From: Hemileia vastatrix
Lineage: Eukaryota > Basidiomycota > Pucciniomycetes > Pucciniales > Zaghouaniaceae
Reading direction: 5' to 3'
NCBI GenBank assembly: GCA_030280995.1
Contig: JASXTE010000002.1
Coordinates: 39,908,183-39,972,182 of the forward strand
DNA: 64,000 nucleotides
Part shown: piece after piece, positions 58,035 to 64,000 of the stretch
Layout: each line of letters starts with the position of its first letter
Numbering within the stretch: the stretch's first letter is position 1
The notes under the pieces: generated by a model
The model's database searches: none
The model's input: only the letters and a program-made list of their open reading frames with translations
What the model was told of the DNA's origin: nothing
Program-made: the position numbers and the translations under genes

Positions 58035-58847
58035 AACTCTTATATGATATGATATGAAGATGTAAGTGATGTATGATGTTTTGAGTTATGAAGTGTTATG
58101 CTGCGGAGTGCTGGGTATGAATGGGATGATGCTGAAAAATCAGTGAAATGGGACTTGATGGTGAAATCAGCACTTTTGGTTGAGAAAGTGCGGATTTGAG
58201 TGAAATAAGTGACTTATTTCATTTTGAAATCCACCAGTATTGGGGCTAGTGTGTTTTGGAAATCCGCACTTATTTAAGTGCGGATTCGCCAGAACTGACA
58301 CCCCCTATTAGGGGGTATCAATGTTGACCAATGCGCAATTAAATTAATTTCAGATAAAAATCCTTATACCCTAACTATTTTCTGAAATTATTTTTGCTAA
58401 TAATTGGGTTATTGGAAATTTTATGTGGCAAATTTAACCTCTATCTGAAATTTTTATCCTCAATTTTTCATAACCACATCTTGTACAACTTTCTGGATAA
58501 CCCAGCCTCCCTATCTTGCTGTGCACTCCCACCCTCATCCCATCATGTCTATTCCTTCTATCTGTTCAGATCTGTCCCCATCTTATCTGCTCATTTCTGC
58601 TCCTTTTCATAATTGAATATCCTAAAACACCTTTTTATCCCATATCTTCTCAAATGCAGCCCTCTCCCACTTGTTCTTAAAATCAAACTTCTCTCCCTTT
58701 CCTCTGTTCAGCTAGGAGATCAAAAAACATTCAATTAAAGATTCACAAATCAAATGTGCTTCCTTCAGGTCTGCATGAGGTTTTAAGTGATGTTTATTAG
58801 TTTGTGACCCCCCACAAACAAAAGTAATTCTTAATCATTGAACCCCA

Positions 58848-59045
58848 AGTGGTGAGAGTGAGTCAGACAAATATCCTAGAGGTGAGAGTGAATCAGAAAA
58901 ATGTTTGAGTGTTGCAATTAAATTTGAAAAATCTCTGAGTGGTGAGAGTTACTCAGACAATATTTTGAGTTTTGCAATTGAATTAGACAAATTTATGAGT
59001 GGTGCAAGTGACTCTGACCAATCTTTGAGTAAGGTGTTCAGATAA
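58848..59045 (+). repeat. Open-frame repeat encoding an acidic SGES-type motif (E6)
   Basis: About six imperfect units of roughly 33 bases (GAGTGGTGAGAGTGACTCAG). One frame stays open throughout and reads SGESESDK, RGESESEK, SGESYSDN, SGASDSDQ. There is no nearby ATG or clear splice context. It may be a fragment of a captured gene or a minisatellite. Confidence 0.55.
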
Positions 59046-60404
59046 AATTTTTATTTTAGGGCTTAAGAACAGAAATCTAGGCTTATTATGCTCCAGTAAG
59101 ACCTAATCTCAGGATCTGTGATTTGAAACCATGTGACTCGCTGAAAAATCAATCATGGATGTGATGATTTTACAATTGGGAATTAGGAATATAAATTAGG
59201 GTATATGAAGTGGGATAGTCTATTATTGTGCATTCCTTATCTACTTGCCCTTGATAATGAACTATTAACACTTTTATGTAGTCTTAATTTTTTTTATGTC
59301 AAGTTTTATAGTTTCAACTTGATTTGAGTTAATTGTTATAATTACTTTAAATGTTTACAATTATTTAATTTGATGTTTGTTTTGAATTCTCTGGATCATT
59401 CTTTGAAATGAATAATAGTTGACATGTTTCAAAGTTGAATGTGCGCATGTGCAATATTCATCAAGTTTGATATTCAATATGAATTATGCAAAATGCTTAA
59501 ATGATGCACCAAACTATTTGATTGTTTTCACTCATGGATTTTTGTATTTTACTAATTGTATGAGGACATGCAAGAAAACAAAAAATTGGAAGTAATGCAA
59601 ACAGAGCCTCAACATCAGTGAAATGTAGTATTTATGCTGCAAAGTAGCTGAAAATTTTATAAGTTTGTAACATATTTAATAATTTTATAAGTTTGTACCA
59701 TATTTAATATATATATGGCAAACCTTTATATTCAAAGGACATGATCTTTGATTACTGTTGGTAGAATTTAATTTGTACAATAAAATTGGCACATTAAAAT
59801 TCAAGCACCAATATATATGATAAGGTTTCACTCCATAAAAATGATAGAGTCATTTTATCATTTGGAGATTAGAAATAAGACTTATTCTCTTTATTTAAAA
59901 AAGGTTAATGAGCAAGGAAAATCATAATGGATTAATTGCCAATGGCTAATATGTTTCATTAAAATACATTGGAGAACAGCTTTTTTTCTTGGAAAGAAGA
60001 TAAAAAGTGTGTCTTCACTATCCTTAATGATCACTGATATTTATGAAATTCATAACATCACTGAGATTCTCAAGTAAAGCTAGTAAGATAGGGAAAAATA
60101 TGATATATTTTAAAGTACTATTAAATCTGATTGAAGGTGGTGTCAAAAGAATTTCTCATGTCTTTTCTTTCAGTTTTATGGTAAATAAAATAATATATAC
60201 CTCCAACATCTGTATCCCAATCATTTTCTCACATGAAAATGAATGTCAAGTGTGATTAGTGAGTGTGTTGCATTGTTGGAGAATATATATAAATTTTTGA
60301 AACTTTAACTTCTCCAACGCTTCATATTTTTGGTGTCAGTAGCAATTTAAAAACTTTTTGCATTGAATGGTACTTTGTATATTCAATTCACAAGTGTTAA
60401 AAGT
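59046..60404. other. AT-rich interior of E6 without recognised gene
   Basis: Short frames only. The roughly 100 bases directly before the 18S-like start could be remnant external spacer, but this cannot be decided by eye. Confidence 0.5.
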
Positions 60405-61511
60405 TACCTGGTTGATCCTGCCAGTATGCTTGCCTCAAAGATTAAGCCATGAATGTCTAAGTATAAAAAACTTTACAGTGAAACTGCGAATGGCTCATTA
60501 AATCAGTTATAGTTTATTTGATGATACCTTACTACATGGATAATTGTGGTAATTCTAGAACTAATAAATGCTGAAAATCCCTTACCTATGGAAGGGGTGT
60601 ATTTATTAGATAAAAAAATAATGGCCTTCTGGTCTAAATGGTGAAGCATGATAACTCTACTAATTGCATAGCCTTGTGCTGGAGATGCTTCATTCAAATA
60701 TCTTCCCTATCAACTTTTGATGTTAGGATAGAGGCCTACCATGGTGATGATGGGTAACAGGGAATAAGGGTTCAATTCCAGAGAGAGGGCCTGAGAAACG
60801 GCCCTCAAATCTAAAAAATTGCAGCAGGTGCGCAAATTACCCAATCCCAACACGGGGAGGTAGCCACAATAAATAACAATGTATGGCTCTTTAGGGTCTT
60901 ACAATTGGAATAAGTACAATTTAAATCCCTTAACAAGGATCAATTGGAGGGAAATTCTGGTTCCATCAGCCACGGTAATTCCAGCTCCAATAGTGTATAT
61001 TAAAACTTTTGATGTTAAAAAGCTTGTATTAGAACTTCAGCACTTGACAGCTGGTCTGCCTTTTGGTTTGTACTGGTTTGTTGAGAGCTTACTTCTTGGT
61101 GAACCTGAATTCCCTTTACTGGGTGTTGAGTGGAACCAAGACTTTTACTATGAAAAAATTAGAGTGCTCAAAGCAGGCCTTTGCCTGAATACATTAGCAT
61201 GGAATAATAAAATAGGACATTTGGTTCTATTTTGTTAGTTTTTAGGGTCAGTTGGGGGAATTTGTATTACATTGTCAGCGGTGAAATTCTTGGATTGATC
61301 TAAGACAAACTACTGTGAAAGCATCTGCCATGGATGACTTCATTGATCAAGAACAAAGGTTAAGGGTTCAAAAACAATCAGATACTGTTGTAGTCTTAAC
61401 AGTAAACTATGCTGACTGGGGATCAGAAAAAAATTTATAATGACTTTTTTAGCACCCAAAGAGAAACCTAAAGTTTAGGTTTGTGGGGGAGTATGGTCAT
61501 AAGGCTGAAAA

Positions 61512-61542
<31 letters not shown>

Positions 61543-62026
61543 TGTGGATCCTGAAGCTTAATTTGACTAAACAGGGGGAAACTCACCAGGTCCAGACACA
61601 TTGAGGATTGGCATATTGATAGCTCTTTATTGATTTTGTGGTTGGTGCTGCATGGCTGTTCTTAGTTGGTGGAGTGATCTGTCTGGTTAATTCTAATAAC
61701 AAACAAGACCTTCTCCTGCTAAATATCCCAGATGGCTATGGCTGGTTTTTGGTTTCTTAGAGGGACTATCAACATTTAGTTGATGGAAGTTGGAGGCAAT
61801 AACAGGTCTGTGATGCCTTTAGATGTTCTGGGCCGCATGTGCGCTACACTGAACAAGCCAGAAAGTATATCACCTTATCTGAAAGGATTGGGTAATCTTG
61901 TGAACCTTGGTTGTGATGGGGATAGAGCATTGCAATTATTTCTTTTCAATGAGGAATACCTAGTAAGTGTATGTCATCAGCATGCGTTGATTATGTCCCT
62001 GCCCTTTGTACACACCACCTGTTGCT
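60405..62026 (+). pseudogene. 18S (SSU) rRNA pseudogene, 3'-truncated
   Basis: Begins with the canonical SSU start TACCTGGTTGATCCTGCCAG. It passes through recognisable universal blocks (GTGAAACTGCGAATGGCTCA; CCACGGTAATTCCAGCTCCA; GGTGAAATTCTTGGAT; AAAGGAATTGACGGAAGGGC; GCCCTTTGTACACACC) in the right order. It ends shortly after the last block, so roughly the final 150 bases of an 18S gene are missing. Many substitutions hit invariant positions, often where a CG is expected (for example ACACACCACCTGTTGC for the usual CGCCCGTCGC), and small deletions occur. The basidiomycete-like backbone suggests a copy of the host rDNA that moved into E6 and then decayed. Not a functional rRNA gene. Confidence 0.9.
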
Positions 62027-62116
62027 GGAATAGAATCTTCCACAATTAATAATTCTGTATCTGGGAAAAAATATTTCTGATCCCTAATTGTTGATCCCTT
62101 AACATTAATACCCCCT

Positions 62117-64000
62117 ATTATGAATATAGGGCTCTCAATTGATTATGAAAAGAAGTGTAAGCTCATTGAATAATTATTTTGAGTCTAACCAAACATCCAA
62201 AAAGTGATGAATGTATACTTCCTTCAACTGGGCATGAGTTTTCAGTGAGAAAAAATATTGGATACAAGCATGGAAAGACAGCCATGATGTATTGGAAGCA
62301 CATAAGCTGATGATTAAAAGATCCTGAGTTGTTAATGTGTTTATAATTTGAAACTAGATTAAACCACATAACAAGGACTCTTCTATGCTATAAGAGAATT
62401 ACTTAAGATAGGTGTGTAAAATGAATGTGTGTTTTCATCTATGACATGCATATGAAATTTGAAGGATTATTTTTCATATTTATTTCACAAATAAGTTCAC
62501 TTCTAATTTTTCTATCAATTCCAAAAATATTATAATTTTATCTTGCCTTTTCTTTAATTTATTTTATTTTTTTAAAGTATATCATAAGTTTTTTTAATTC
62601 CCTAACCTATAAATTTATAAAATTTATGTTCCAGGTGGTTAAGATAAACTACCTTATCTAAAAGTATTATCTATGAGTTAGAATTCAAATAAAAATACTT
62701 AACAAATGATATTAAGAATTCACTTGAATATAAGAGTCAGAATTCAAATAGCAGTATAAAAATTGATTTATAATATAATAAAGATAAGTAAAACTTTATA
62801 ATATGAAATAAATATGTTGTCATTGTTTAATAAATGTTTATATTATGGTTGAGTAATTGACACAGAGGGTAAAAAGTGGTAACAAGAAATTGAGTTCAGT
62901 CCAAATACTGAATTGATTCAATTTATTTTGTTAACTGAACCCAACTTCTGGTTACCATTATTTTCCTCTGTGTGAATGATGATTAAAAGCTTCAAAATAA
63001 GCTCCTCATGCACTCAATTCCTGGACTGCACAAATACTCATTTTTACTTAGTCCTCCAATATTCCAAAAAATTAAAGAATGGTGGGGACTGAAAATCTCC
63101 CCTTGGAGTAAAATTCAAGACCTCTCACTTTTTCAAGCTCCAAAATGACTTCCCTTACTTCACCTAAACATAATTAAACAATTAATTAAATAATAATGGA
63201 ATAAATTAATCCCAAGATCTAGAAAAAATTAATCTAAAGTAAACCCATGTATCAATTAATTAAAAAATTAAAAAATTTATGAAATCAAATTATATTAACC
63301 TAACTAATACCCTGATGGTAAATAGAAAACCACACAGAATCCAAAATTAACTAATCCCCTATAATTAAGTTCAAAACTTGGGATTGTATGCATGATTTCA
63401 GGTCATTTTGCATTTGTAAGTCTTTCAAATAGATGTGCAATATAGATGAGTAGTTTTCAGATAATAGTATCTTAAAATTCTCAGAGACTAGATACAGAGG
63501 CTATGTCAGCTTGTACAGACAGTGAGTATGAAATCTTACGTAGTTTTCAGGATAAAAAAACTTTGATGAGATAGAAAGGTTGAATTTAGAATAATTTAAT
63601 AATAAAATATGATTTTATATCTTCATGTTGAAAAATTATAATTTCAAATAAATTATTTGTATTATTGCTGTAAGTTGTTTTGATATAATTTAAAATACAT
63701 TTATTATAATTAAGAAAGAGATGATTCTAAAACAACATAAAAGAACCCCTTTTATAGAAACTTGTAATACAATGTGAGTTTTGTTGAAGTCAACAAAATC
63801 ATTGATAATTAAAATTAAGTTTTAATAAAAATTAATAAAAAGATAAATTTAAAGATAAAATTCAGTTTTAATAAAATAATTACAGTTTAATAAAATTAAG
63901 ATATTTTAAATTTAATTTTAATAAACAACATAGTTAAGCTATCCATTAAAGTTCCAAGGAATTACCAAAGTCTCTTTCCTTGCTCTCCCTGGCCCCTCTC
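62117..64000. other. AT-rich end of the window without recognisable gene
   Basis: No supportable coding region, repeat or element boundary; short frames on both strands appear to be chance. Confidence 0.55.

Larger units (their letters stand above)
54835..58306. mobile_element. Harbinger-like element E4 carrying a Tet-like pseudogene
   Basis: AGGGGG and CCCCCT ends flanked by ATT on both sides (54832-54834, 58307-58309). Almost identical to E3 from 51435 on and in the same orientation, with only 27 bp separating the two. The right duplication ATT is shared with the left end of the next element E6, so E4 and E6 abut. Confidence 0.85.
58310..62116. mobile_element. Inverted-repeat element E6 containing an 18S rRNA pseudogene
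   Basis: Ends AGGGGGTATCAATGTT and, reversed, AGGGGGTATTAATGTT, flanked by ATT on both sides (58307-58309, 62117-62119). The ends match the 189-bp MITE in E5. The interior has an acidic peptide-like repeat, AT-rich filler and a long decayed 18S rRNA copy. No transposase fragment is recognised, so it would be non-autonomous. Confidence 0.65.

Noticed and set aside
2279..58306. Autonomous Harbinger-like element among E1-E5
   Set aside because: No copy encodes the complete DDE domain: E1 and E2 stop before the first Asp, E3 and E4 end just after it, and E5 keeps only decayed terminal pieces.
60405..62026. Functional 18S rRNA gene
   Set aside because: Missing the 3' end and changed at many invariant positions; open frames inside it (for example 60879-61238) are chance.
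1..64000. tRNA genes
   Set aside because: I looked for cloverleaf-like segments with the usual T-loop GGTTCGAAT pattern and found none convincing; a covariance-model scan would be needed to exclude them.

Overview
This window looks like a transposon-dominated stretch of an AT-rich basidiomycete genome, most likely a rust fungus (Pucciniales). The evidence is short GT-AG introns in every readable gene, a Tnp2-type (CACTA/EnSpm) transposase, Tet-like 2OG-Fe(II) oxygenases of the kind expanded in rusts, Harbinger-like elements with a Myb-like partner gene, and a decayed basidiomycete-type 18S rRNA copy. I see no ordinary housekeeping gene. The rust assignment rests on recognising protein families from memory.

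Layout. 1-2.3 kb holds small inverted-repeat elements and a hexamer repeat. 2.3-6.3 kb is a Harbinger-like element (E1), with a DDE transposase fragment broken by a 250-bp CACTA-type MITE and an intact Myb-like gene. 6.7-8.6 kb is a decayed multi-exon gene. 11.7-14.2 kb is an old Harbinger-like relic (E5) with two MITEs nested in it. 18.0-45.9 kb is one apparent giant element. 46.9-58.3 kb holds three more Harbinger-like elements (E2, E3, E4). E2 is an inverted relative of E1. E3 and E4 are near-identical neighbours that carry a Tet-like oxygenase pseudogene. 58.3-62.1 kb (E6) is a related inverted-repeat element containing an 18S rRNA pseudogene. The remaining stretches are AT-rich without recognisable genes.

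The main discovery candidate is the segment 18011-45859 (27.8 kb). Its ends form matched inverted repeats (43 bp, about 37 identical) that start CACCACAGAAAA and contain the palindrome TTGCTAGCAA. They are flanked by a 3-bp duplication ATA. Between them lie a spliced Tnp2 transposase (about 1043 aa), a Tet/JBP-like dioxygenase (about 396 aa), an SNF2 ATPase (about 700 aa, Rad16/HLTF-like motifs), an unknown 693-aa protein, and two mutually homologous genes flanking the transposase. There are also two unusual non-coding structures: a 1.35-kb cluster of different stem-loops, and a 1.95-kb array of about 20 palindromes in modular spacers. I read this as a giant CACTA-type cargo transposon that may carry its own chromatin and DNA-methylation modifying enzymes. 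Element boundaries and gene content are seen in the sequence; the joint function is inference.

Small elements with the same kind of ends (CACYAC, 3-bp duplications TAA, ATT, TAT, AGT) occur throughout and are plausible non-autonomous dependants. The Harbinger-like set shares AGGGGG ends with ATT or AAT duplications, and none of its copies here encodes a complete transposase. Several genes carry in-frame stops or frameshifts, noted entry by entry.
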